64,000 bases of DNA from DYJB01 sp963777165 (GTDB taxonomy: Bacteria > Chloroflexota > Anaerolineae > Anaerolineales > E44-bin32): positions 124,001-188,000 of the forward strand of contig CAVZPO010000026.1 in the NCBI GenBank assembly GCA_963777165.1. The letters are read 5' to 3'. Positions 51,258 to 59,630 of this stretch are shown one piece after another. Position 1 is the stretch's first letter, and each line of letters opens with the position of its first letter. Position numbers and translations under genes: made by a program. The notes beneath the pieces are model-generated. The model was not told where the DNA came from, searched no databases, and saw only the letters and a list, made by a program, of their open reading frames with translations.

Positions 51258-52955
51258 CTACCCTTCTGGGGCGCCGGCGGCGATCCAGTCGCTCACCAGC
51301 TTCAGTTCGTCGGACGTGAGCTGGCTGAAGTGCGGCTGGGCGGCCGACTGTACCTGGATCAGCAGGCTCCCGGCCACATCACCCGCCACGATCACCGGCC
51401 CGCTTTCGCTGCCCTGCATCAGGCTGGCGTACGTGGTCATGTCCAGGCCCTTCTGGCCTCCCGTACCGTGGCACATGGTGCAACGGGCCTGGAGCAGTCC
51501 GCCGATCGCACCGTCATAGGTCAGGGGGGCTTCGGCGGGAGCCGAGGGCTGCGTGGGAGTGGGCCTGGGGAGTTGCTCGGCCAAGATGGCCCGGAGCTCG
51601 GGCGCGTCGAAACCGGCGAAAGTCCAGGCCGTGCCGTGGCAGGCACTGTTGGAGCAGAAGGAACTGTTGTCCGTGCCGCCGGCGTTGGCCGTGTTGTGGC
51701 AATTGGAGCAGCTGGCGTCGAACGCGTCGCGGTGAAGCTGGATCCAGTTGGTGTTGAGATGCGACTGCGGCTCCGGGCCGCGACTGATCTCGATGTTGCT
51801 GACGAACTCATCCGAGCCCGAGACGACCGGAATGGCGTGGCACAGGTTGCACTCCAGCCGGATGGCCGTCTGTTCCTGGGTCAAATGCTTGCCGTCGTGG
51901 CAGCGGAAGCAGCCAGGAGCACTCAGGTGGCCGATGTTGTTGGGGTGCGCGTCCCAATCGACCTTCTGGTCGATGAAGACACTGTCGCGGTACGCGGTCT
52001 GGATGGCCGCAATCGCCTCTCGAATGGCCGGGGTGTTCTCGGCCACGTAATCCGCGTAGGTGGTGCTGTAGAAGTCGGCCAGCGCCGCGATGCCCTGCTC
52101 GGCGGCCTCCATCGTCGGATAGGAGGCACGCATCACCTCCACGGCCTTACGTCGAATCTCCGGGATCTGGGCCGAGATCAACCCCTGCGCCAGGAGCCGG
52201 TCGACCGTGTCCTCCGGCTGATAGACCAGGTGGGTGATGCGGTTGTGGCAGGTGATGCAGTCCATCTCCTTCAGGTCGCCCGCTTGCACCCCGGCCGGGT
52301 CAACCCCGCTGCCGACCTCGGTGTAGTCGGTCGTTGAGCCGTCATCGTTGACCACGCGCACGAACGGGATGTCCTGCTCTTCGGGGTCGGTCGGCAGATA
52401 GTAGACCTGGTTCTCGATGTGCCAGTGGATGCCCTTGCCCAGGCCGAGGCGCTTGCTGCCGCCGCCGGTCTTGAGCACCAGGTAGGTGAAGGACAGGCTG
52501 TTGTTCCGATCGTCGGCGTAGCTGGTGATCGTGCGCAAGCTGTCGTCTGAGAACTTCTGGGGCGAGTGACACCTCTCGCAGGTCTCTCGCGCCGGGCGCA
52601 GCTCGCCGGCGCGGATCGGGTACTCGTAGTCATGAAACACGGTGGCGAAAACGTGCCTGAGGTCCCCGGCCTTGCGGGAAATGCGGGTGGCGATGAAGCC
52701 TTTGCCGATGTGGCAGTCGACGCAGTCGACCCGGGCGTGAGGCGAGGTCAGGTAGGCGGTGTACTCGGGCGGCATCGTGTGGCAGGCTGTGCCGCAGAAG
52801 GCCGGCGAGTTGGTGTAGTCCCACGCGTAGGCACTGCCGATGAGGACGATCAGGGTGAGGGCACCCAACACGGCGTAGGGCAGGACGCGTGCCCAGCGGG
52901 AGGAACCCGCGGGAGGGAAGAAGAACCGACGCAAGGCGCGACCGAGCGAAGACAT
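51258..52955 (-). CDS. NapC-like anchored multiheme cytochrome c with C-terminal monoheme domain
   Basis: A 565-residue protein. A NapC/NirT-like N-terminal TM (VLPYAVLGALTLIVLIGSAY) is followed by heme sites CVDCH, CERCH, CITCH, CFRCH, CNLCH, CSNCH and, after a Thr/Pro linker, CTMCH. Two variant sites also occur: CGTACH (CX3CH) right after the TM and CSNSACH (CX4CH). That is nine possible hemes. The last domain (TMCHGTGGQKGLDMTTYASL to WIAAGAPEG) matches the ends of two other proteins here. ATG 52955 has AGGAGC upstream; a GTG seven codons earlier lacks this. It is the last gene of the nine-gene operon and may take electrons directly from quinol. Confidence 0.92.
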   Translation of the reverse strand: MSSLGRALRRFFFPPAGSSRWARVLPYAVLGALTLIVLIGSAYAWDYTNSPAFCGTACHTMPPEYTAYLTSPHARVDCVDCHIGKGFIATRISRKAGDLRHVFATVFHDYEYPIRAGELRPARETCERCHSPQKFSDDSLRTITSYADDRNNSLSFTYLVLKTGGGSKRLGLGKGIHWHIENQVYYLPTDPEEQDIPFVRVVNDDGSTTDYTEVGSGVDPAGVQAGDLKEMDCITCHNRITHLVYQPEDTVDRLLAQGLISAQIPEIRRKAVEVMRASYPTMEAAEQGIAALADFYSTTYADYVAENTPAIREAIAAIQTAYRDSVFIDQKVDWDAHPNNIGHLSAPGCFRCHDGKHLTQEQTAIRLECNLCHAIPVVSGSDEFVSNIEISRGPEPQSHLNTNWIQLHRDAFDASCSNCHNTANAGGTDNSSFCSNSACHGTAWTFAGFDAPELRAILAEQLPRPTPTQPSAPAEAPLTYDGAIGGLLQARCTMCHGTGGQKGLDMTTYASLMQGSESGPVIVAGDVAGSLLIQVQSAAQPHFSQLTSDELKLVSDWIAAGAPEG

Positions 52956-52984
52956 CCTGAGCTCCTGGGAGTACACGCGCCGTG

Positions 52985-54178
52985 CTATTGCTCAGGCGCG
53001 CCGGACCGGATCCACGCAATGATAACGGCCAACTCCTCGTCGGTCAATTGCCCGGCGTGGTTCCCGGCGGCCTGGATCTGAACCAGTACGCTGGCATCCG
53101 GATTGCCCGGGACAACGGCCGGACCGCGAGTGCCTCCCTGCAGTGCGGCGGCGTAACTCGAGAGTGAGAGTCCGCTGATGGCGGAGGCACCGTGGCATGC
53201 GCTGCAGCGTTGGCCGAGGAGTTCGCCCAAGCCGCCGTCCCAGGTGGCGGCGGTGACGGGTTCAGACGTGGGCGTGGGCGGGGGTGGAAGGGTCGGGGTG
53301 GGCGTCTGAGGGACGAAGATCGGCGCGGTTTCCGCCGGTGGGGAGATCGCCAGCGCGGAAGTCTCAAAGGTGACGAACCGGAACATGCCGAACCCGGCCG
53401 CGGCGGCAAACGCGACGGCCAAGGGCGCGAAGACCTGTCGCCGGCGCCGGAGCACGGCGGCCGGGGGAGGCGGCGTACCAGCGCCGCGTTCGATCTGCTC
53501 AAGCTCGGCTGGATGTTCCTCGTGCATCTCCTGGCGAGTGAGCCGGCCGGTGAAGATGCTCCGGTTAAGATGGCGCACGTGGACGTGATAGAAGTGCCAC
53601 AAGATGATGGCCAGGACGGCCAGGAGCGCTTCGCCGCCGTGCGCCGCCTTGGCGGCTGGAATTGCCTGCCCCCGGAACCAGCGAGCCGAGGCCAGCGGGT
53701 TCCACATCATGAAGCCCGTGATCCCCATGATCAGCGTGCCCCAGACAACCGCCAGGTACTCGACCTTCTCGGCGTAGCTGTAACGCCCATAGGAGGCTTT
53801 CCGATCCCGTCGTCCCAGGTAGAACAGCACATCCTGGACCAGGTGCTTGAAGTCTTCCACCTGGGGCAGCATGGTGAGGGGCATCCGGAGGACGAAAACG
53901 CGATACGCCACATCGAGCACGTGATAGGCCGCCACCGCGGCGAGGGCCACGGCCGCAGCGCGGTGGACGACGCGGGTGGACTCGATGCCCCCGAACACCC
54001 GGATGATGGCCTCGCTCAGCGGGGCGGTAGCGAACTTCTGCACCAGGCCGGTGATGGCGAGCGTGGTGAACGAGACCAGCAGGAGCGCATGCTGGAGGCG
54101 CTGGAGAATATCAAAGCGCACGAACTGGGCCGGGGTGCGCGTGGACTCGGGAGCAGGCCCCGGGCGAGGATCAGTCAT
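52985..54178 (-). CDS. b561-type cytochrome b fused to a monoheme cytochrome c
   Basis: A 397-residue protein. Its first ~240 residues are a four- or five-TM cytochrome b of the FdnI/PhsC/b561 type with His in LQRLQHALLLVSF, RVVHRAAAVALAAVAAYHVL and LWHFYHVHVRHLN. A cytoplasmic Pro-rich loop, one TM, a Thr/Pro linker and a cytochrome c domain with CSACHGASAISG follow, ending WIRSGAPEQ. ATG 54178 overlaps the preceding nonaheme gene by 8 bases. It is paralogous to the cytochrome at 55433 (shared NRSIFTGRL / NLSIFTGWL) but carries the extra heme c domain. It probably oxidises or reduces menaquinone. Confidence 0.9.
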   Translation of the reverse strand: MTDPRPGPAPESTRTPAQFVRFDILQRLQHALLLVSFTTLAITGLVQKFATAPLSEAIIRVFGGIESTRVVHRAAAVALAAVAAYHVLDVAYRVFVLRMPLTMLPQVEDFKHLVQDVLFYLGRRDRKASYGRYSYAEKVEYLAVVWGTLIMGITGFMMWNPLASARWFRGQAIPAAKAAHGGEALLAVLAIILWHFYHVHVRHLNRSIFTGRLTRQEMHEEHPAELEQIERGAGTPPPPAAVLRRRRQVFAPLAVAFAAAAGFGMFRFVTFETSALAISPPAETAPIFVPQTPTPTLPPPPTPTSEPVTAATWDGGLGELLGQRCSACHGASAISGLSLSSYAAALQGGTRGPAVVPGNPDASVLVQIQAAGNHAGQLTDEELAVIIAWIRSGAPEQ

Positions 54179-55436
54179 GCTGGACGCCCTCGCTCGCGTC
54201 GCCCGACTCCGCCGTCTCGACCGGCCCGGTCTCCGGTGCTGGTGCGGATCCTTCAGGGTTCTCCGCCGCAGGAGCCGGCGCGTCGGCGGGCGCATCGGGA
54301 GGCGAGGGCGCGTCGCCCTTACGGCGGCGCAACCTCGACCGCACCTGCCACGACAGGTCAAGCGCAACCAGGATCGCCATGCCTCCCAGCGTGCCGGGGA
54401 TCAGGATCTTGTAGAACAGGTCCACCGAGAACACCAGCGGGAAGTGATCGGGCGACGGAATGTAGTGCGAGAGCCAGGCATCGGGGAAATCGGCCGTCGC
54501 CTCGGGGTGGCAGCGCTGGCAGCGGGCCAGCAGGTTCTCGCGTACGGCAAGACCCTTCTGCGGATCATCCACGCGCTGGATGTCGTGCACCCCATGGCAG
54601 TCGAAGCACACGGGCTTGTTGGTCGCCGCGTCCGGCGTGAGCTTCTCGAACAGCGTGACGGTTGTGCCATGGAAATCGGCCACATAGGTGTTGAGCACCT
54701 GTGTCGAAAGGCCGTACTTATCCATCCGTTCCGGGTCGGTGTGACACCCGGCGCACAGCTCGGGCGACTTCAGCCGGAAGGCTGCCGTTGTGGGATCCCC
54801 GATGTTATGCACCCCATGGCAGTCGATACACGTCGGGACGTCCGTGTTGCCTTCGCCGATCAAAGCCGAACCGTGCACGCTGGTGAGGTACTTGTCGTAG
54901 ATGGCGCTGTGGCACTTGGCGCAGGTTTGGGGGATCCAGGTCCGAGCCTCGTCGCGCAGTGTGTGCGTCTGGGGGTCCGTCAGGCGCTGTGTGTCGTGCG
55001 CGCCGTGACAGTCGGTACACAAAGCCGCTTCCGGCACGCCGGCGGCGCGGGCGCGCTCGTGCACGCTGTCCAGCGTCTTCTCGTACTCATTCTGGTGACA
55101 GGACTGGCAGGCCCGGTAGAGCTGGGTGTTGAAGTCGCGCCGATCCGCGGCATGGAAGGCGGGATGTGGATAGTTGCCCAGCGTGGTGTGGCACTGAACG
55201 CAGTCGAAATCCTGCTGGCCGTGGACGGACATGGCGAAGACGGAGCCGTCGACGAGCAGAGGGACGATCTCCCCGTTGTCGAGGGTCAGTTGGATGCCCG
55301 GCCGGCCGTGGCAGGCGAGGCAGGTGTCGTTGCTGACGGCCTGCGTCCGCTCCGTCGCCTGGGCGCTTTGCACGGCGATCACCAGCGCCCCGGCCAGGAC
55401 CAGGACGGCGGACATCCCGCGAAGACGGGACATCAA
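54171..55436 (-). CDS. Nonaheme cytochrome c with C-terminal TM (second copy)
   Basis: A 421-residue exported cytochrome. After the signal (AVLVLAGALVIAVQSAQA) nine CxxCH sites occur: CLACH, CVQCH, CQSCH, CTDCH, CAKCH, CIDCH, CAGCH, CFDCH, CQRCH, many followed by GVHNI or GAHD turns as in cytochrome c3/NrfH-like folds. A TM near residue 345 (IPGTLGGMAILVALDL) anchors it, leaving an Ala/Pro/Glu-rich tail inside. It aligns along its length with the protein at 56170 (VHGSALI, SPELCAGCH, HGVHDI). ATGA-type overlap with the neighbouring b-type gene (55433-55436) couples them. Confidence 0.93.
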   Translation of the reverse strand: MMSRLRGMSAVLVLAGALVIAVQSAQATERTQAVSNDTCLACHGRPGIQLTLDNGEIVPLLVDGSVFAMSVHGQQDFDCVQCHTTLGNYPHPAFHAADRRDFNTQLYRACQSCHQNEYEKTLDSVHERARAAGVPEAALCTDCHGAHDTQRLTDPQTHTLRDEARTWIPQTCAKCHSAIYDKYLTSVHGSALIGEGNTDVPTCIDCHGVHNIGDPTTAAFRLKSPELCAGCHTDPERMDKYGLSTQVLNTYVADFHGTTVTLFEKLTPDAATNKPVCFDCHGVHDIQRVDDPQKGLAVRENLLARCQRCHPEATADFPDAWLSHYIPSPDHFPLVFSVDLFYKILIPGTLGGMAILVALDLSWQVRSRLRRRKGDAPSPPDAPADAPAPAAENPEGSAPAPETGPVETAESGDASEGVQHD

Positions 55437-56173
55437 TCGTCCTCCCCCGCGGGGGATGTCTCAGCAGGCTCGCCGGTGAGACGCTGGTACTCCAGCGCAT
55501 GATTCCGGCGCATGTCGCGCTCGTTCAGCCAGCCGGTGAAGATGCTCAGGTTGAGCCTCTGCAGGTGCACGTGGTAGAAGTGCCAGATGATCAGGAAGGT
55601 GGCGGCCACAATCGCCTCGGTGCTGTGCGCCATCTTCGCCGCCGGGACGATGCCTCCGGGGAAGAAACGGGTAAACAGAATCGGGAACCAGATGATGAAT
55701 CCCGTCACCACCATGATCCCGATGCCGAAGAAGAAGAACCAGTAGGTGAACTTCTGCTCGAAGCTGTACTTGCGGAAGGAGGGCTTGTCCGGCGACAGGA
55801 AGACCAGGTAGCGGATCATCTGCGCCGCATCGCGCACGTCCTGCCCGTTCGGGAACATGGCCGACGAGAGCCTGCGGCGAGCCAGGGCAACCAGCCCCTT
55901 GCCGAGGTGGTAGAGAACTTCGGCCGTGAGCACGAGGGCGGCGATGTGATGGATCGTCCGCAGCAGCGTCAGCCGGTCCGGCGTCGCCAGAATCTGCTGG
56001 CTCCAGGCTGCCAGGCGGTACTTCTGGGGAAGCCCGGTCAGCAGGAGCACGGCGAAGGACAGGATCAGCAGCGCGTGCTCCCAACGCTGTCCGAGCGTGA
56101 AGCGCAGGAAGGTCCGTTCGGTGCGCACCCCATGGGCCCCGTGGGCAGGAGTGGATCGATCCGCAGCGCTCAT
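55433..56173 (-). CDS. b561-type cytochrome b (quinone-reactive membrane subunit)
   Basis: A 246-residue integral membrane cytochrome b of the formate-dehydrogenase gamma/b561 type. Conserved His are in LGQRWEHALLILSF, TIHHIAALVLTAEVLYHLG and LIIWHFYHVHLQRLN, matching two b hemes. ATG 56173 overlaps the upstream nonaheme gene by ATGA, and its own end overlaps the next nonaheme gene. It forms module 1 with the cytochrome at 56170. Such subunits exchange electrons between quinone and an external redox protein; here the external partner is evidently a multiheme cytochrome. Confidence 0.92.
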   Translation of the reverse strand: MSAADRSTPAHGAHGVRTERTFLRFTLGQRWEHALLILSFAVLLLTGLPQKYRLAAWSQQILATPDRLTLLRTIHHIAALVLTAEVLYHLGKGLVALARRRLSSAMFPNGQDVRDAAQMIRYLVFLSPDKPSFRKYSFEQKFTYWFFFFGIGIMVVTGFIIWFPILFTRFFPGGIVPAAKMAHSTEAIVAATFLIIWHFYHVHLQRLNLSIFTGWLNERDMRRNHALEYQRLTGEPAETSPAGEDD

Positions 56174-57303
56174 CGCAGGCTCCTCCGGATGCGCGCGACT
56201 GTGGCTCGCAGGATCTGGAGGAAGACATAGATCCCCGACATCCACAGCACGAAGGGCGCAAACGACTCATAGAACGCCTGGGTGTAGAAGACAAACGGCG
56301 TGCGCTCCAGGCTCACCTGGTAGTGGCCGGTCCAGGCGCCGGTCCAGTTTGGGCCAGCATCAGGATGGCACTGGCGGCAGGTCGCCAGCAGGTTGCTGGG
56401 ATTGACCCGCGAGGCCGGATCGGTGGTCGGGAGGATGTCGTGCACGCCGTGGCAGTCTGTACACACGGCACGATCGTGCCAGATGGTGGGCCAGTTGGCC
56501 TTGTAGACCGAGACGTCCACGCCGTGCCAGGAGAGCGAATACAGGCTGTAGACATCGGCGGAAAGACCATAGCGGTCCATCAGGTCACGATTGGCGTGGC
56601 AGCCAGCGCACAGCTCGGGAGTGTCAATCCGGAACAGCGGGGTGCGCGGGTCCTGGATGTTGTGAACCCCGTGGCAGTCGGTGCACACCGGGACGTCCGG
56701 GTTATCGTCGCGTTCCAGGGCGCTGCCGTGGACGCTCTTGGTGTAGGACTCGAAGATCGCCGTGTGGCATTGTCCGCAGGTTTGCGAAACGTGGGTCCGC
56801 GGCTTGTCCGGGGGTTGTACGTTATGGGCGCCGTGGCAGTCGGTGCAGATCGGGGATTCCAAGTTCCCCGCCGCGGCGACCTGGGCATGCATGCTGTCCT
56901 GGGTCAAGCTGTAGTTGTCCGGGTGGCAGCGCTGGCATGCCTGGTAGTAGCTGCGGGACAACTCCCGCCGGGTGGTGAATGGTACGGGGGCGTGTGGATA
57001 GCCGGTCACCTGTGGGTGGCAGGATTGGCATTCGATCCCCAGTTCCCCGTGTACTGAGGTGTGCAGCGTGTCTGCGGATACGAAGAGGGCCAGCGTCTCA
57101 CCGCTGGGCAGGGACATCTTGAGCGCCGGGTCGTCGTGGCAGGCAAGACATTCCGCCGCGGTGCGGGCGGGCACGGGCGGGGCCTCGCGGGCAACCGGTC
57201 GTTGGGCCAGGGCGATGCCAGCCCCTGCGGCGCTCAAGGTCAGGGCAATCCCGATCCCCAGGCCGAACGGCATGAGGCGCAGGAGGGTCGTGGGCTTGTG
57301 CAT
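56170..57303 (-). CDS. Nonaheme cytochrome c with C-terminal TM (first copy)
   Basis: A 377-residue exported cytochrome. Signal: FGLGIGIALTLSAAGAGIAL. Nine CxxCH sites: CLACH, CQSCH, CQRCH, CTDCH, CGQCH, CTDCH, CAGCH, CTDCH, CRQCH. A C-terminal hydrophobic segment (APFVLWMSGIYVFLQIL) plus basic tail anchors it to the membrane. It is the paralogue of the cytochrome at 54171. The gene is coupled by ATGA overlap to the b561-type gene downstream and separated by 1 base from the small TM gene upstream, so all are cotranscribed. Confidence 0.93.
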   Translation of the reverse strand: MHKPTTLLRLMPFGLGIGIALTLSAAGAGIALAQRPVAREAPPVPARTAAECLACHDDPALKMSLPSGETLALFVSADTLHTSVHGELGIECQSCHPQVTGYPHAPVPFTTRRELSRSYYQACQRCHPDNYSLTQDSMHAQVAAAGNLESPICTDCHGAHNVQPPDKPRTHVSQTCGQCHTAIFESYTKSVHGSALERDDNPDVPVCTDCHGVHNIQDPRTPLFRIDTPELCAGCHANRDLMDRYGLSADVYSLYSLSWHGVDVSVYKANWPTIWHDRAVCTDCHGVHDILPTTDPASRVNPSNLLATCRQCHPDAGPNWTGAWTGHYQVSLERTPFVFYTQAFYESFAPFVLWMSGIYVFLQILRATVARIRRSLR

Positions 57304-57304
57304 G

Positions 57305-57535
57305 TCAGCGCCCTCCCTGGGATCGGCCTGACGGGTAGTCCTCGCTGCCGGCGGGCGGCGCGGGGGGAGGCGGGGCGGGCTCCTTGATCCAGCCGAACCT
57401 GCGCAGCAGGTACGACACGCCGAGCATCAGCGCCAGGGGAACCAGGCAGCGCACCACAAACAAGAGGAAGACGATCACCGGGTTGGCGCCGCTCCCTTCC
57501 AGCGCCCCCGGCTCAAGCCACAGCCTGAAGCTCAT
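57305..57535 (-). CDS. Small single-TM protein of the cytochrome operon
   Basis: A 76-residue protein with one TM helix (VIVFLLFVVRCLVPLALMLG), then a basic patch and a Pro-rich cytoplasmic tail. No known family. Comparable small TM subunits (e.g. HmcD-like) occur in ferredoxin/NrfD complexes, so it may be an accessory subunit; this is by analogy only. It lies 37 bases after the NrfD gene and 1 base before the nonaheme gene. Confidence 0.72.
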   Translation of the reverse strand: MSFRLWLEPGALEGSGANPVIVFLLFVVRCLVPLALMLGVSYLLRRFGWIKEPAPPPPAPPAGSEDYPSGRSQGGR

Positions 57536-57572
57536 CGTTGTCCCTCCCCCGAACGTGCGAACCCCCGTGCAT

Positions 57573-58800
57573 TCACTTCGATTGCTGCCGGTGGTTGAAC
57601 AGCGGCAACAACCAGACGCCTAGGGTGAGCAGGACGAGCGCGTATCCCACAACGCCGATGGCGACGCCCCATTCCGCCGCACTCGGCAGGTACGCACCAG
57701 CGGCCGATTGGTAGATCGTGCCCGGCGAGTAGTCAAGCGGGACCACCAACCCGGAGACGGTCACGTCCCAGCGGTTGAAGACGACGCCTATCATCGCGCA
57801 GAAGGCGCCCAGCACCAGGAGCCCTGGCCGTCGCGAGAGTTCGTGGGAGCAGGAAGAACAAGACAGGCAGGACGATGCCGATCAGGATCTCGGCGACCCA
57901 GAAACCGAACCCGTAGGGGGTCGTGTCCCCCAGGCGGGCAAGGGCCTCGCGCACCGAAGGCGTTCGGCCGTAGTAGGTCGTGGCCGCCAGGTCCCAGAGC
58001 TTGATGTACAGATAGATCAAGAGCCCGAAGCCGCTGAAGCGCGCGATCGTGCGAAGGATGTCGTGTGGGATCGTGGGCCGGCTGGTCACCCACTCGACCA
58101 CATAGGCGATGGCCATGGTGACGGCCGGGCCAACGGCCACGGCCGAGAGGATGAACATGATCGGCATGCTCGGCTTGAACCAGATGGCCCTGGCCTTGAC
58201 CACACCGTAGGTGGCGCCCAGCGACGACTGATGCAGGAGCGAGATCCCCAGCCCGAGCAGCGCCAGGTACGGAGCGGCCTTATGCAGGGTGTGGGCCAGG
58301 GTCCGGATGCGCGGCCAGCGGTCGAAGTATTTGAGTTCCACCACGACCGGGAGGAACTCGAACACCATGATCACCAGGTAGATCGTGATGCACCAGGTGA
58401 TTTCCCACAGCACCGAGTGAACGTTCCAGTAGGCCCACGGATGCCAAAAGCGATCCGGCCGGCCGATGTCCATCACCAGCGCCAACAGGGCAGACGTGTA
58501 GCCGGTGAAGCCTACGAACACCGCCAGGCGGACGATCGACTGGAACCTCTTCAAGCCGAACAGGTAGACAACGGCGCTGAGGGTGAATGCGCCGGCACCG
58601 AGGGCAATCGCCGAGAGGTCGACGGTGATCCACAGACCCCAGGGCACCGTGTTGCTCATGTTGGTGACCACCAGGCCGCGGGTGAGCACCTGGAAGGCCG
58701 AGACGAGGCCGATCGCCAGGCACAGACCCAGGAACGCCAGCCAGCCGATCATCCCGGGCGTGAACCCGGCAACCTTGCGGGGCAGGGCCAGGGCGGTCAT
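57573..58800 (-). CDS. NrfD/HybB-family quinone-interacting membrane subunit, apparent frameshift
   Basis: About 408 residues and roughly nine or ten TM helices after repair. The start MTALALPRKVAGFTPGMIGW, then VPWGLWITVDLSAIALGAGA, LALVMDIGRPDRFWHPWAYW and SSLGATYGVVKARAIWF are NrfD/HybB/PsrC traits, including acidic residues within helices thought to line the quinone site. Near 57829-57832 one extra base moves the frame: after LLPRTLA the protein resumes RPGLLVLGAFCAMIGVVFNR and ends in a final TM. It follows the ferredoxin gene by 2 bases, as in classic ferredoxin/NrfD pairs that pass electrons between quinone and an external redox protein. Confidence 0.88.
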
Positions 58801-58802
58801 GG

Positions 58803-59630
58803 CTACAGGCCCTCCTTGGGCGGGATGTAGTACACGCTGGGCTCGGTACCCAACTCCTCGCGCAATCGAAGCGTCGGCGTATTGGCGACCAACTGCGCAA
58901 CCGAGCTCTCGGGATCGTGCAGATCACCGAAGGTGCGGGCCCCCACGGGACAGATGTTGACGCAAGCCGGGGTCGCCTCGAAGTCGACGCCAGGCGTCAG
59001 CCCCTTGGCCAAGCCGGCATCGATGCGGTGGATGCAGAAGGTGCACTTCTCGACGACGCCGCGGGGGCGTCGCTCGACTTCCGGCTTGCCCCAGGTGGGC
59101 ACGAACGGATTCTCGTCGGTGCGCTCCTCCCAGTTGAACTTGCGCGCGTCGTAAGGACAGGCCACCTCGCAGTATCGGCAGCCGATGCAGCGATCGTAGT
59201 CCATGACGACCAGGCCGTCGTCACGCACGTACGTGGCGCGGACGGGACAGACCTCGACGCACGGAGCCTCCTGGCAGTGCAGGCACGGCCGGCTGAAGAA
59301 GAAGGTCTGCCCGGCGCTGGTCTTCTCTTCCTTGACGATGTTCCACGGCTTGTCCGGGTGGACATCGTTGGTGGCGGAGCAGGCCCGCATGCAGTACTCG
59401 CAGCCGATGCAGCGATCGAGGCTGATGACCATCCCCCAGCGCTTGCCGGCCATGAGGCCGAGTTCGCCCTCGGCACCGGCCACCTGACGCTGGCGCAGCG
59501 TTGCGAACGGCGAGAGCGGGCCTGTGGTCACCGCCTGGGCGAAGACGGCCGATCCCACGGCCGTGCCCGCCATCACCAGGAAGTCGCGCCGCGTGAGCTC
59601 GAGCTTAGCCTTCTGGCGCTTCTTGGCCAT
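58803..59630 (-). CDS. Exported four-cluster [4Fe-4S] ferredoxin subunit (NrfC/DmsB/HmcB-like)
   Basis: A 275-residue ferredoxin. A TAT-type signal (TRRDFLVMAG at 13-22) places it outside the membrane. Four Cys groups are visible: CIGCEYCMRAC, CLHCQEAPCVEVCP, CIGCRYCEVACPYDARKFN, and CTFC with CVNICPVGA, enough for four [4Fe-4S] clusters. It pairs with the NrfD gene 2 bases downstream and overlaps the octaheme gene by 26 bases. In complexes such as Nrf, Psr, Hmc or Act this subunit wires the membrane protein to a catalytic or multiheme subunit. No molybdopterin subunit is present here. Confidence 0.93.
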   Translation of the reverse strand: MAKKRQKAKLELTRRDFLVMAGTAVGSAVFAQAVTTGPLSPFATLRQRQVAGAEGELGLMAGKRWGMVISLDRCIGCEYCMRACSATNDVHPDKPWNIVKEEKTSAGQTFFFSRPCLHCQEAPCVEVCPVRATYVRDDGLVVMDYDRCIGCRYCEVACPYDARKFNWEERTDENPFVPTWGKPEVERRPRGVVEKCTFCIHRIDAGLAKGLTPGVDFEATPACVNICPVGARTFGDLHDPESSVAQLVANTPTLRLREELGTEPSVYYIPPKEGL

